A DNA stretch of 10,858 bases from Staphylothermus sp. (GTDB taxonomy: Archaea; Thermoproteota; Thermoprotei_A; Sulfolobales; Desulfurococcaceae), in NCBI GenBank assembly GCA_021159785.1, contig JAGHDU010000016.1, positions 1-10,858 of the forward strand. The letters are read 5' to 3'. The notes below the pieces were generated by a model. That model was not told where the DNA came from and made no database searches. It saw only the letters and a list, made by a program, of their open reading frames with translations. Made by a program: the position numbers and the translations under genes. Of this stretch, positions 1 through 7,216 are shown piece after piece. Positions within the stretch are counted from its first letter, which is position 1. Every line of letters starts with the position of its first letter.

Positions 1-2
1 AT

Positions 3-131
3 CCTATTGAATATAAATACATAAGTGGAAGCTTCTATGCGAAGACTAGAACGAGTGGTACATTCCTATATTACAAAGACGGAAAACTATTAGAGAGAAA
101 AGTACCAAATAATGATGAAATAATTATTTAG
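3..131 (+). CDS. 3' end of an unidentified protein gene (partial)
   Basis: The frame is open from the window edge and ends in TAG at 129-131, giving the last 42 residues of a protein. The tail is rich in Tyr, Lys, Ser and Thr (for example SGTFLYYKDGKLLERK) and ends in a run of Ile. It has no membrane segment and no motif I recognise. The alternating polar/hydrophobic pattern is compatible with beta strands, but that is only an impression. It converges on the ATPase gene downstream, with about 250 bases between the two stops. The other two + frames hit stops within the first 25 bases, which supports this frame. Function unknown. Confidence 0.55.
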   Translation, partial: PIEYKYISGSFYAKTRTSGTFLYYKDGKLLERKVPNNDEIII

Positions 132-380
132 AGATGGTAAAAAGGTAAAAATATCAAATAATGCTTTTTATATAAGTAATTTATAAATAATGTGTACTTT
201 TGAAATCGTACGATTACTTCTATTATGAGTTATGTAATGATATATTGTGACGGCATTGTATTTTATGAATGGTGAAGAGAGTATTTGTATTTAAGTATGA
301 AAAACGGTCTTGTGATAGCTTTTATCTAGAAATTTTGTTATTAGAGTTCCCGAATTCATACACCTTTACATTTTATATTA
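132..380. other. AT-rich spacer between convergent genes
   Basis: This 249-base spacer lies between the stop of the partial + strand gene and the stop of the - strand ATPase gene. It holds short T runs in both directions: TTTTT at 165-169 on the + strand, and five T on the - strand at 300-304, either of which could serve as an archaeal U-tract terminator. I see no tRNA-like structure. The only ATG frame I noticed on the + strand is about 16 codons. Confidence 0.4.
165..169 (+). terminator. Possible U-tract terminator of the upstream partial gene
   Basis: A run of five T lies 34 bases after the TAG stop at 131, followed by an AT-rich stretch. Archaeal RNA polymerase terminates at short U tracts without needing a hairpin, so this is plausible but weak in AT-rich DNA. 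Confidence 0.25.
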
Positions 381-1181
381 TTAGTCAAATGTCCATTTCT
401 TGTATAACAACGGTACACTTTTGATGAGTTTCATAGTATATTCATGCTTGGGATTATTAATAATGTCATCTGGTGTGTCTTCCTCTATTAATTTACCTCT
501 ATACATTACGAGTATTCTATCCGATATATGATAAGCTAGTCCAATATCATGTGTTATAAATATAATCGATGTACCTAAGACATCACGCATTTCTAGTAGT
601 AGTTTTATAATAGTACCTCTCATGGAAGCATCAATCATAGAAACAGCTTCATCAGCTATTAGAAGTTTTGGCTTGATGATCCAGTTTCTAGCGATCATCA
701 GTCTTTGCCTTTGTCCACCTGATAATTGATGAGGATACTTGCCGAGTACATCGGAGGGATTGAGACCAACTCTAGTAAGAGACTCCTCAATAAGCCTTTT
801 TCCTTCTTCACTCTTGGGATTGATACCTATAAGCTTTAATGCTTGATAAAGAACCCGATTGACCTGTACATAGGGATTAAAACTGGAATATGGGTCTTGA
901 AATACAGCATGAACTTCCCTCCAATAATTCTTAAGATCACTAGACGATTTAAAGTCTTTCCATATATCTTTTCCTTTGTACAGTATACGACCTGATGTAG
1001 GTGGTAAAAGCCTTAGAATCATCTTAGCCAATGTTGATTTACCGCTTCCACTCTCACCTACGATGGAAACAACTTCTCCTTCATTTATAGTGAAAGATAC
1101 GTTGTCAACAGCTTTTAAACTACGTATTCTGATAAATCCTGATTCAAATATTTTTGTTAAATTCTCTACTTTGAGTAACAT
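381..1181 (-). CDS. Oligopeptide/oligosaccharide ABC importer ATPase, DppF/OppF type
   Basis: This is the second ATPase subunit of an Opp/Dpp-family ABC importer, acting on the cytoplasmic face of the permease pair. The 266-residue protein has Walker A GESGSGKST (42-50), a Q-loop FQDPYSSFNP (94-103), the signature LSGGQRQR (153-160), Walker B LLIADE (173-178) with catalytic Glu178, D-loop Asp184 and switch His211 (THD). It ends shortly after a HEYTMKLIKSVP segment, typical of this subunit's C-terminus. It starts at ATG 1179-1181, behind a GAGGTGA ribosome binding site that overlaps the stop of the other ATPase gene, so the two are co-transcribed and probably translationally coupled. One oddity is DEAVSMID where the family normally has DEP(V/T)S: Pro after the catalytic Glu is Ala179. 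Substrate cannot be told from an ATPase; DppF-like is a family call. Confidence 0.93.
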   Translation of the reverse strand: MLLKVENLTKIFESGFIRIRSLKAVDNVSFTINEGEVVSIVGESGSGKSTLAKMILRLLPPTSGRILYKGKDIWKDFKSSSDLKNYWREVHAVFQDPYSSFNPYVQVNRVLYQALKLIGINPKSEEGKRLIEESLTRVGLNPSDVLGKYPHQLSGGQRQRLMIARNWIIKPKLLIADEAVSMIDASMRGTIIKLLLEMRDVLGTSIIFITHDIGLAYHISDRILVMYRGKLIEEDTPDDIINNPKHEYTMKLIKSVPLLYKKWTFD

Positions 1182-1194
1182 TATCTAGTTCACC

Positions 1195-2193
1195 TCATGA
1201 ATAAAGCCAACATGCTACATAGTGTTTATCATTTACTTTAAGCATATGAGGTTCATCCGATAAGCACCTACTACGTTTATAACTACATCTTGGATGAAAT
1301 CGACAACCGCTCGGAGGATTCGATAAATCCGGAGGAAAACCTGGTACAGTTACGATTTCCCCTCTTTTTGTTGTTCTCTCTGGTGTTAGTACTGAACGGA
1401 TAAGATACTTTGTGTAAGGGTGCATAGGATTGCTAATTATTTCTTCAACTGGTCCGTCTTCAATAATTTTACCTGCATACATTACAACCAGTCGGGTAGC
1501 TATCTGTCTTACAGTTGCAATATCATGTGATACAAAAATAATGCTTTTGATAAACCCCTTATGATAAATATCTAACAATGTTTTAAGAACCATTTTTTGA
1601 GTAATAACATCTAGTGCAGAAGTTGGTTCATCAGCGACTAGAAGCTTTGGATTCATTAAAGTAGCTATTGCAATAATAACTCTTTGTTTCATTCCACCGG
1701 AGAGTTCGAAAGGATACATATTAAGAACTTTTTCTGGTAAGCCCAGCTCTTTGAATCGTTTAGCAGCCATATTCAATATGTATTCTTCATCACTATTGGT
1801 TTCATAATGGGACTTGTAAATATCAGTGATAATTCTCCTTACTTTATATGTTGGTACCAATGCATTCATAGCAAATTGTGGAATAATGGATATTTCTCTC
1901 CCCCATATCTCTTTCTTTAATCTGTCTCTAGATAGTTTGTTTAATTCTATGGGCTTTCCGTCTTTCCATAAAATAACTTTTCCACTAATGAATTTCAATG
2001 GAGGCTTTATATTCATTAAAATTACATTGGTTAAGGTTGACTTACCACAGCCACTTTCACCAACTATTCCAACTATCTCGGATTCATCAAGAGTTAAACT
2101 TACATCATCAACTGCTTTTACTTCCTTTATACTAGACCTATTCTTAATGACATAGTATGCACGAACATTTTCTAATTTCAAAAGATGAGACAC
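1195..2193 (-). CDS. Oligopeptide/oligosaccharide ABC importer ATPase, DppD/OppD type
   Basis: This is the first ATPase subunit of the same Opp/Dpp-family importer. The 332-residue protein has Walker A GESGCGKST (45-53), a Q-loop around Gln106, the signature LSGGMKQR (164-171), Walker B LLVADE (184-189) followed by PTSALD, and switch His223 (SHD). The C-terminal oligopeptide-transporter extension (about 255-332) carries four cysteines, C297, C303, C310 and C328, in the family pattern GCRFHPRC...C...C. In some Dpp-type ATPases these cysteines are reported to hold an iron-sulfur cluster. The start is GTG at 2191-2193, with GGGGAG at 2198-2203 four bases upstream. It is the promoter-proximal gene of the - strand pair: its stop is 13 bases from the next start. 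The permeases it should serve lie on the opposite strand about 4 kb away. Confidence 0.94.
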   Translation of the reverse strand: MSHLLKLENVRAYYVIKNRSSIKEVKAVDDVSLTLDESEIVGIVGESGCGKSTLTNVILMNIKPPLKFISGKVILWKDGKPIELNKLSRDRLKKEIWGREISIIPQFAMNALVPTYKVRRIITDIYKSHYETNSDEEYILNMAAKRFKELGLPEKVLNMYPFELSGGMKQRVIIAIATLMNPKLLVADEPTSALDVITQKMVLKTLLDIYHKGFIKSIIFVSHDIATVRQIATRLVVMYAGKIIEDGPVEEIISNPMHPYTKYLIRSVLTPERTTKRGEIVTVPGFPPDLSNPPSGCRFHPRCSYKRSRCLSDEPHMLKVNDKHYVACWLYS

Positions 2194-2204
2194 ACTTCTC
2201 CCCA

Positions 2205-2345
2205 GCTACTCGTTTACTTTTCTTATTCGCTATTCATTATATTTTATGAATTCGTATATATTAATTTATATAATTCAAGTGTCCGTAAAAAGATAGATAT
2301 CCTAATATATGATTTTGTAAAATAATTATAAAACAGTATCTCAGG
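2205..2345. promoter_or_regulatory. Divergent promoter region for the ATPase genes and the family 1 binding protein
   Basis: This AT-rich gap separates divergent starts at 2193 (-) and 2364 (+). On the - strand, AAAATATAA (within 2235-2248) sits where a TATA box would give a short leader for the ATPase genes. On the + strand there are three candidate TATA boxes: TTTATATA at 2265-2272, TAATATAT near 2303-2310 and ATTATAAAA at 2325-2333. The last would start transcription almost at the GGAGG site (2349-2353), so one of the first two is more likely. A 13-base element at 2269-2281 recurs upstream of the family 5 binding protein. Confidence 0.4.
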
Positions 2346-2363
2346 CATGGAGGATCGAATTTC

Positions 2364-3788
2364 ATGTCGAAAATACTCAAAATTGGAATTATTATATTGC
2401 TGTTATCACTGATACTGATAATTATAATTCTTCCGATAATATCTCCACCCGAAGCAGATTCAATTATATTGTACACTGACCTAAGTGATCAACAGCTTAA
2501 ACCTATAGTTGAAGTTATTAATTCGTCTATTGTAGATAGAAAAATACCTTTCACTATTGAAAAACCAAGTAATCCTAAAGTAAGTGTAGAGTCCATGGTT
2601 ATAGCCAGCATAGTTAAAGGTTACATCACTAAACCAAAAACCGCTATCTTATTTACTACATCATGTGGAAGCGACCTAGCGAGTTATATTGCGCTATCAG
2701 TGTGGGGATCTGATGACTTTGTGCAATTTAACAAATACTCAGATCAATTATTAGATCCCGTGAAACAAGCCTGTACGATAATGGGTCACCTAAAAGATCT
2801 TAATAAGGATTTAAATGATCTGTTTGTTGTACCTGTTGTGGTATACAGAACAAATATTATATACATTAATCTCGAAGTTATCAATAAATACAATTTAACT
2901 GTTCCTTCTACAATTGATGAACTTATCAAAACTTGTGTTAATTTGAAAAATAATGGTATTGCATGTTTTGCACTACCCGGCTTCAATCCTAGAAAACTTA
3001 ACAATAATGATCCTATGATATTGACATTTTTAGACGATATATTATTGGCTACACTTGGTCCTCAAAAATATCGTGACCTGTATTTGGGGCTAATCAATAT
3101 ATCTGATCCATTGTTGAAAAAAGCACTAGATCTCTTCGTGAATCTATCTGGTTATATCACGCCTGGTTGGAGGCAGATGAACATTGAAGGTGCTATTAAT
3201 TACTTTCTAAATGGGAATGCAGCATTTTTAATTGGCGGTGGATGGTTAATGCCTCTTATATATGGCAAAATTGATGAGAACTCGTTGTGTACTATCAATG
3301 ATGTGAAGCCTTCATGTAAAGTTCTTGTTGCTCCATTCCCAAGTACTAATGATGTATATAGTATGTCTATAATAGGTATGGGGCTTGTTAACAACGATGT
3401 ATCAAAGTCGGTGTCTGATGTACTTGAAAGCATAGTTAAAAACAATATAGAAATAGTTAATAAACTATATGGGGTATCTCCATATAAAGAGTATGATTCA
3501 AATTTGTATGCTACTGCGTTCCAAAAGTGGGATTATTATGAATTAATTACAAAGAATTATGTTCTTAGCCTAAGCCAGGGAGGATTATGGACTAGTAGTA
3601 GCATAGATTTCTTATCTTCAACAGTGGGATTGGTAGATTATTCCATAAAATACATTAATAAACAAGTACCCATATTTGTGCTTAATAGAAATAAAATGTC
3701 GTGGATCTCAACAATCAACAGTCAATTAAAACAACAATACGATGCATGGACGAAATATGGATTGAGTCTTGAAATTTATAATAAATAA
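2364..3788 (+). CDS. Family 1 (carbohydrate-type) extracellular solute-binding protein, N-terminally anchored or secreted
   Basis: This 474-residue protein looks like a family 1 ABC solute-binding protein (MalE/SBP_bac_1-like), acting outside the cell. Residues 4-27 are a long hydrophobic segment, either a signal peptide or a membrane anchor; there is no lipobox Cys. Family features are FVVPVVVYRTNIIYINLEVI (153-172), the hinge-proximal strand; VPSTIDELIKTCVNLKNNGI (180-199); and NGNAAFLIGGGWLMPLIYG (283-301), matching the family's conserved FxxGxAAmxxxGxW region. Six cysteines (101, 137, 191, 201, 309, 318), an even number, suggest disulfides. No Thr stalk or C-terminal anchor is present. 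ATG 2364 follows GGAGG at 2349-2353. It lacks cognate CUT1 permeases nearby and sits between the two halves of an Opp/Dpp importer, so it may feed that importer, sense ligand, or work with a remote one. Family call is good; ligand unknown. Confidence 0.75.
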   Translation: MSKILKIGIIILLLSLILIIIILPIISPPEADSIILYTDLSDQQLKPIVEVINSSIVDRKIPFTIEKPSNPKVSVESMVIASIVKGYITKPKTAILFTTSCGSDLASYIALSVWGSDDFVQFNKYSDQLLDPVKQACTIMGHLKDLNKDLNDLFVVPVVVYRTNIIYINLEVINKYNLTVPSTIDELIKTCVNLKNNGIACFALPGFNPRKLNNNDPMILTFLDDILLATLGPQKYRDLYLGLINISDPLLKKALDLFVNLSGYITPGWRQMNIEGAINYFLNGNAAFLIGGGWLMPLIYGKIDENSLCTINDVKPSCKVLVAPFPSTNDVYSMSIIGMGLVNNDVSKSVSDVLESIVKNNIEIVNKLYGVSPYKEYDSNLYATAFQKWDYYELITKNYVLSLSQGGLWTSSSIDFLSSTVGLVDYSIKYINKQVPIFVLNRNKMSWISTINSQLKQQYDAWTKYGLSLEIYNK

Positions 3789-3829
3789 TGAATAGAAGTA
3801 CTTGAGAAACCATTTTCTAAGAATACACA

Positions 3830-3857
3830 TCAATTTTCTCTCTGAACAGTGATTTTT
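3830..3857 (+). terminator. Possible T-rich terminator of the family 1 binding protein gene
   Basis: Pyrimidine-rich CAATTTTCTCTCTG followed by TTTTT at 3853-3857 lies 40-70 bases after the TAA stop and before a separate promoter. It would act as a U-tract terminator; the sequence evidence is weak. Confidence 0.3.
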
Positions 3858-3930
3858 AACTATATATAGATACTCAGCAAAATACATGTCCATTGTACAA
3901 TTGGTATGTATAATACAAGTGCTCAGTATG

Positions 3931-3950
3931 AAAAGTTAAGCTTATATATT
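3931..3950 (+). promoter_or_regulatory. BRE/TATA promoter of the binding protein-permease-hydrolase unit
   Basis: Purine-rich AAAAGTTAAG (BRE-like) directly precedes CTTATATATT, a good archaeal TATA box. The expected transcription start, about 25 bases downstream, falls near 3970, just before the GAGGTG ribosome binding site at 3974-3979 and the ATG at 3990. A 13-base element shared with the divergent region lies at 3909-3921, immediately upstream. Confidence 0.55.
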
Positions 3951-3989
3951 TAGGGTTAGTAAATACTTATCATGAGGTGTCTCTAGAGT

Positions 3990-6158
3990 ATGGGATGTTC
4001 TTGTAATCTTCCAAATAGGTTCATGGTATTAGTTATACTAGCAATAGTAATCTTATCATCGGTAACAATACCGTTTCTAAACGCCGCTGAAATTCCAAGA
4101 GAAGATAAGTTTATATATGCAGGACCCAAGCCAAACGGCATATTTAATCCTTTCTTAGCTTGGCAAACAGATGTCGGAACAATGGGCCTTCTATATATGC
4201 CGTTATTTTACTATAACTTTAGAGAAAATGTATTAATTCCAGCTATTGCTGAACGTGTTGAAATAGTTAACGCAACTTATATGAGAGTCTACATAAGACA
4301 AGAGGCAACGTGGAGCGATGGTCAACCCATAACTGCTGATGATGTAATATATACACAGGAATTAAATCTCAATTACTTCTATTCATTGCCTGGTTGTTGG
4401 GGGTATAATCTGGTTAAGGAAAGCGATAAAGTCCTAGGCGTAAAAATGCCTGTTTACTATTCAGTACAAAATATAACGGTTCCTAAAAAATACATAGACA
4501 TTGTAAAGAATACTCCAGGATTCTTGCGAGTTGTTAATGCAAGTGATGATTCATTTACCGTAGAGGTAAATACTACAACTATAAGTGTGTTCCAGCCTAT
4601 AGAGTGTCTACTTACTATACCTCTTCCCAAACATGTTATAAAACCCATGGTAGACGAAGGGGGTCCCGAAGTACTTTCAAGTTGGAAGAATAATGACATA
4701 GATAAAATGGTTACATCAGGTCCTTATAGAGTCAAGTCCTGGGATGAAAACTCTGTAGTATATGAGAGAGACGATAATTGGTGGGGCAAAGATATATTTG
4801 GATTACCCAATCCTAAATACTTTATACTAATCAACTATAGAGATAACCCAACAGCAGCAACAATGCTTCAGAGAGCAGATATTGACTATACTTCAGCATT
4901 TGTACCAAAGGTTTATGAAATGTTTCAGTATGGTGTTGAAGCATGGTCTAAGAAGCCTCCATACTACGAATTAGGTACTCCAATAATATTGGTCTTCAAT
5001 ATTCATAGACCACCACTTGATAATCCATTAGTGAGAAAAGCCATAGCTTATGCGATCCCATATAAGGATGTAGTAGAGAAGGCTTACGGGAACTATTCAT
5101 TACAAGCGAACATTGCTGGTATTAATGATCTTTACCCATATACAAGAATATATATAAATGAGACACTATTTGAGGAAGTATGGGGCGTTAGAGACGGTAA
5201 AATAATTACAGATCTTGATAAGGCTAAAGAGTTATTAGATCAGGCTGGAATAATTGACGTAGATAATGATGGATGGAGAGAACTTCCTGACGGCAGTGAT
5301 ATACATTTAACCATACCCGTGCCATCGGGATGGACCGACTATATGATGATGGCCGAGTTTATAGCAAATAACCTAAAGAAAATTGGGTTATATACAGAGG
5401 CCGTATACAAAGATTATGGCTTATTAATGAACGACATATCTCAAAGGAACTATGATATGGTACTTTACTGGACCACATATTTAGATTACAGCTATCCATT
5501 GAATCTATACAGTGCAAGCTTAATGCCGGGTTATTGGTTAAATCTTAATGATTACAATAATGATGTAATGACTGTTTTAATACAACAAGCACTATCCGCA
5601 ACATCATTAGAAGAGAGAATAAAACTAGTATCTATTATACAAAGGATATTCTTCGATGACCTACCCTGGGTGCCTTTATTATGGAATGCCTATTGGTATA
5701 ATCACCAGACAACATACTGGATCGGATGGCCTACGGAAGATAATCCATGGTGGTCTCCAGCAGAATCATATGGTCCATGGGCGTGGTTTGGTTCATGGAC
5801 AGTAATCCTATGGGGTTTAACTAAACGCGGCGAAACACCCACAATACCTAGTTGGACCAAACCTGAGAACGGTATAAAAGCAGATACTATTCTTCAAGCC
5901 TATACAACGGAGCTATCACGCTACCTCGGTAAAACCGTTACAATTACTACAACGACTACAACTACCACGGAAATGACAACCACTACCACGACATCTCAAG
6001 CAACAAGTACCACGACAACTACTACTACAACAACCACCACGACTACAGGAGAGACAACGACTCCAGTAGAAGGATTATCACCATGGGTAATTGGAGTAAT
6101 TACTGCCATAATTATAGTAATAATAGCAGTAATTATATTCAAATATATGAAAAAATAA
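3990..6158 (+). CDS. Family 5 solute-binding protein of the importer, with Thr-rich stalk and C-terminal membrane anchor
   Basis: This 722-residue SBP_bac_5 protein (Opp/Dpp family) captures ligand outside the cell for the permease pair encoded next. It has a signal peptide (hydrophobic 12-31, possible cleavage after Ala33), then the family motif WSDGQPITADDV (108-119), SGPYRVKSW in the mid region, and an EF-hand-like loop DVDNDGWRELPD (423-434). Residues 560-622 hold 12 Trp, including GWPTEDNPWW, a region reminiscent of oligosaccharide-binding members. A Thr-rich stalk (649-691), probably O-glycosylated, and a membrane segment (699-718) followed by KYMKK tether it to the membrane. ATG 3990 follows GAGGTG at 3974-3979; Met12 is an alternative start with a poorer site. 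Two cysteines (C3, C5) precede the signal core. It is first in a unit with the permeases 32 bases downstream. Peptide binding cannot be excluded. Confidence 0.93.
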   Translation: MGCSCNLPNRFMVLVILAIVILSSVTIPFLNAAEIPREDKFIYAGPKPNGIFNPFLAWQTDVGTMGLLYMPLFYYNFRENVLIPAIAERVEIVNATYMRVYIRQEATWSDGQPITADDVIYTQELNLNYFYSLPGCWGYNLVKESDKVLGVKMPVYYSVQNITVPKKYIDIVKNTPGFLRVVNASDDSFTVEVNTTTISVFQPIECLLTIPLPKHVIKPMVDEGGPEVLSSWKNNDIDKMVTSGPYRVKSWDENSVVYERDDNWWGKDIFGLPNPKYFILINYRDNPTAATMLQRADIDYTSAFVPKVYEMFQYGVEAWSKKPPYYELGTPIILVFNIHRPPLDNPLVRKAIAYAIPYKDVVEKAYGNYSLQANIAGINDLYPYTRIYINETLFEEVWGVRDGKIITDLDKAKELLDQAGIIDVDNDGWRELPDGSDIHLTIPVPSGWTDYMMMAEFIANNLKKIGLYTEAVYKDYGLLMNDISQRNYDMVLYWTTYLDYSYPLNLYSASLMPGYWLNLNDYNNDVMTVLIQQALSATSLEERIKLVSIIQRIFFDDLPWVPLLWNAYWYNHQTTYWIGWPTEDNPWWSPAESYGPWAWFGSWTVILWGLTKRGETPTIPSWTKPENGIKADTILQAYTTELSRYLGKTVTITTTTTTTTEMTTTTTTSQATSTTTTTTTTTTTTTGETTTPVEGLSPWVIGVITAIIIVIIAVIIFKYMKK
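5934..6062 (+). repeat. Thr-rich low-complexity tract encoding the stalk
   Basis: Residues 649-691 of the binding protein are mostly Thr. The codons are a shuffled mixture of ACA, ACC, ACG and ACT rather than a pure DNA repeat, which suggests that the protein composition is selected and that DNA slippage is limited. Similar Ser/Thr stalks link archaeal binding proteins to their anchors. Confidence 0.85.
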
Positions 6159-6178
6159 TAAATAAAAATGATTAAACA

Positions 6179-6184
6179 GAGGTG
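6179..6184 (+). promoter_or_regulatory. Ribosome binding site that fixes the permease start at ATG 6191
   Basis: GAGGTG is followed by TTTTTT and then ATG at 6191, which is ideal spacing. The in-frame GTG at 6182 is the last three bases of this site and would have none of its own, so the longer reading is unlikely. Confidence 0.75.
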
Positions 6185-6190
6185 TTTTTT

Positions 6191-7216
6191 ATGGTCGCCC
6201 TAAAAAATAAGATGATAAAATTTATTCTTAAACGCGTTACTCATTTTGTAATACTTTATTTTATAACGATTACATTTATTTTCCTATTACCACGTATAAT
6301 ACCATCCAATCCTCTCTATCAATACATACATGACATCAGTTCTCGTTTAACACAAGGGGTTTTGACACCTGAGCAGATAGCAGGTCCTTACAAGTTAATG
6401 ATAAGAGCATTTAAACTCGGAAGACCAATCGTTGAACAATATATTTCATTTTTAGGATCATTCTTTACTGGAGATTTGGGTATTTCGATAAGATTTTATC
6501 CTAGAACAGTGATGGATCTAGTCTTTAGTTCTTTACCATATACATTAGCACTATTAATTCCAGCTACAATATTGGCTTGGATTATTGGTAATTATATGGG
6601 GGCTATTGCCGCTTATAAAAGAGGAGTTCTTGACAAGATTCTTACAAATTTTGCAATATTCATGATACATGTTCCACCTTATTGGTTCGGCTTTATATTA
6701 ATATTCTTCTTTGTTATCAACAATAGAATATTCCCATTCGGTGGTGCCTATTCTTACGGATCAACGCCATCGCTAACACTTGATTTCATTATCGACTTTT
6801 TATCTCATTATGCTCTGCCTTTCCTCACAGTGTTCTTATTACAAATATTCTCCTGGTATCTTGGAATGAGATTTCTGGCAAAATATGAAATGAGTAGTGA
6901 CTACATACAATTCAGTGAATTAATGGGTGTTAAGGACAAAATACTATTTAAGTATGTATTTAGGAATTCTTTACTTCCACAAATAACGGGTCTCGCTATC
7001 ACTTTAGGTTTTTCACTTGGAGGACAGTTAATTGTGGAAAATGTGTTTGCTTACCCAGGAACTGGATTAATAATATCTATGGGTATTGCATCATTAGATT
7101 ACCCATTAATACAAGGAGCTTTTGCAATTATTGTTGCATCATTATTTATAGCCAATTTCCTAGTTGACTTCATATATGCATTAGTCGATCCAAGAATTAG
7201 GGTGGGCAGTCAGTGA
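6191..7216 (+). CDS. ABC importer permease, DppB/OppB type
   Basis: This is one of the two membrane subunits forming the translocation pore of the Opp/Dpp-type importer. With the preferred start at ATG 6191 it has 341 residues. The first membrane helix (about 10-35) is followed by a long external loop typical of DppB, then a block of several helices (BPD_transp_1). The coupling (EAA) motif is at 243-263, ELMGVKDKILFKYVFRNSLLP, with the conserved Gly246 and the RNSLLP end; this loop docks onto the ATPases. The C-terminal segment with ENVFAYPGTG and DPRIRVG is characteristic of the subunit. A longer reading from GTG 6182 uses bases of the ribosome binding site and is rejected. It lies 32 bases after the binding protein stop with no room for a promoter and overlaps the next gene by four bases (GTGA). 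Confidence 0.94.
   Translation: MVALKNKMIKFILKRVTHFVILYFITITFIFLLPRIIPSNPLYQYIHDISSRLTQGVLTPEQIAGPYKLMIRAFKLGRPIVEQYISFLGSFFTGDLGISIRFYPRTVMDLVFSSLPYTLALLIPATILAWIIGNYMGAIAAYKRGVLDKILTNFAIFMIHVPPYWFGFILIFFFVINNRIFPFGGAYSYGSTPSLTLDFIIDFLSHYALPFLTVFLLQIFSWYLGMRFLAKYEMSSDYIQFSELMGVKDKILFKYVFRNSLLPQITGLAITLGFSLGGQLIVENVFAYPGTGLIISMGIASLDYPLIQGAFAIIVASLFIANFLVDFIYALVDPRIRVGSQ

Noticed and set aside
225..275. Tiny + strand frame of about 16 codons in the 5' spacer
   Set aside because: No ribosome binding site, no motif and too short to support.
2261..2476. Antisense open frame across the divergent promoter and the start of the family 1 binding protein gene
   Set aside because: Low-complexity Ile-rich product mirroring the hydrophobic segment on the other strand, with no family features.
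4457..4699. Antisense open frame inside the family 5 binding protein gene, and similar ones in the other long genes
   Set aside because: They lie within well-supported genes, have no recognisable domain and look like reverse-frame artefacts.
5934..6062. Microsatellite or CRISPR-like repeat
   Set aside because: The tract is irregular at DNA level and in frame as Thr codons; there are no spacers or repeat units.
6182..6190. GTG start giving a permease three residues longer
   Set aside because: The GTG lies inside the GAGGTG ribosome binding site and has no site of its own, while ATG 6191 has ideal spacing.
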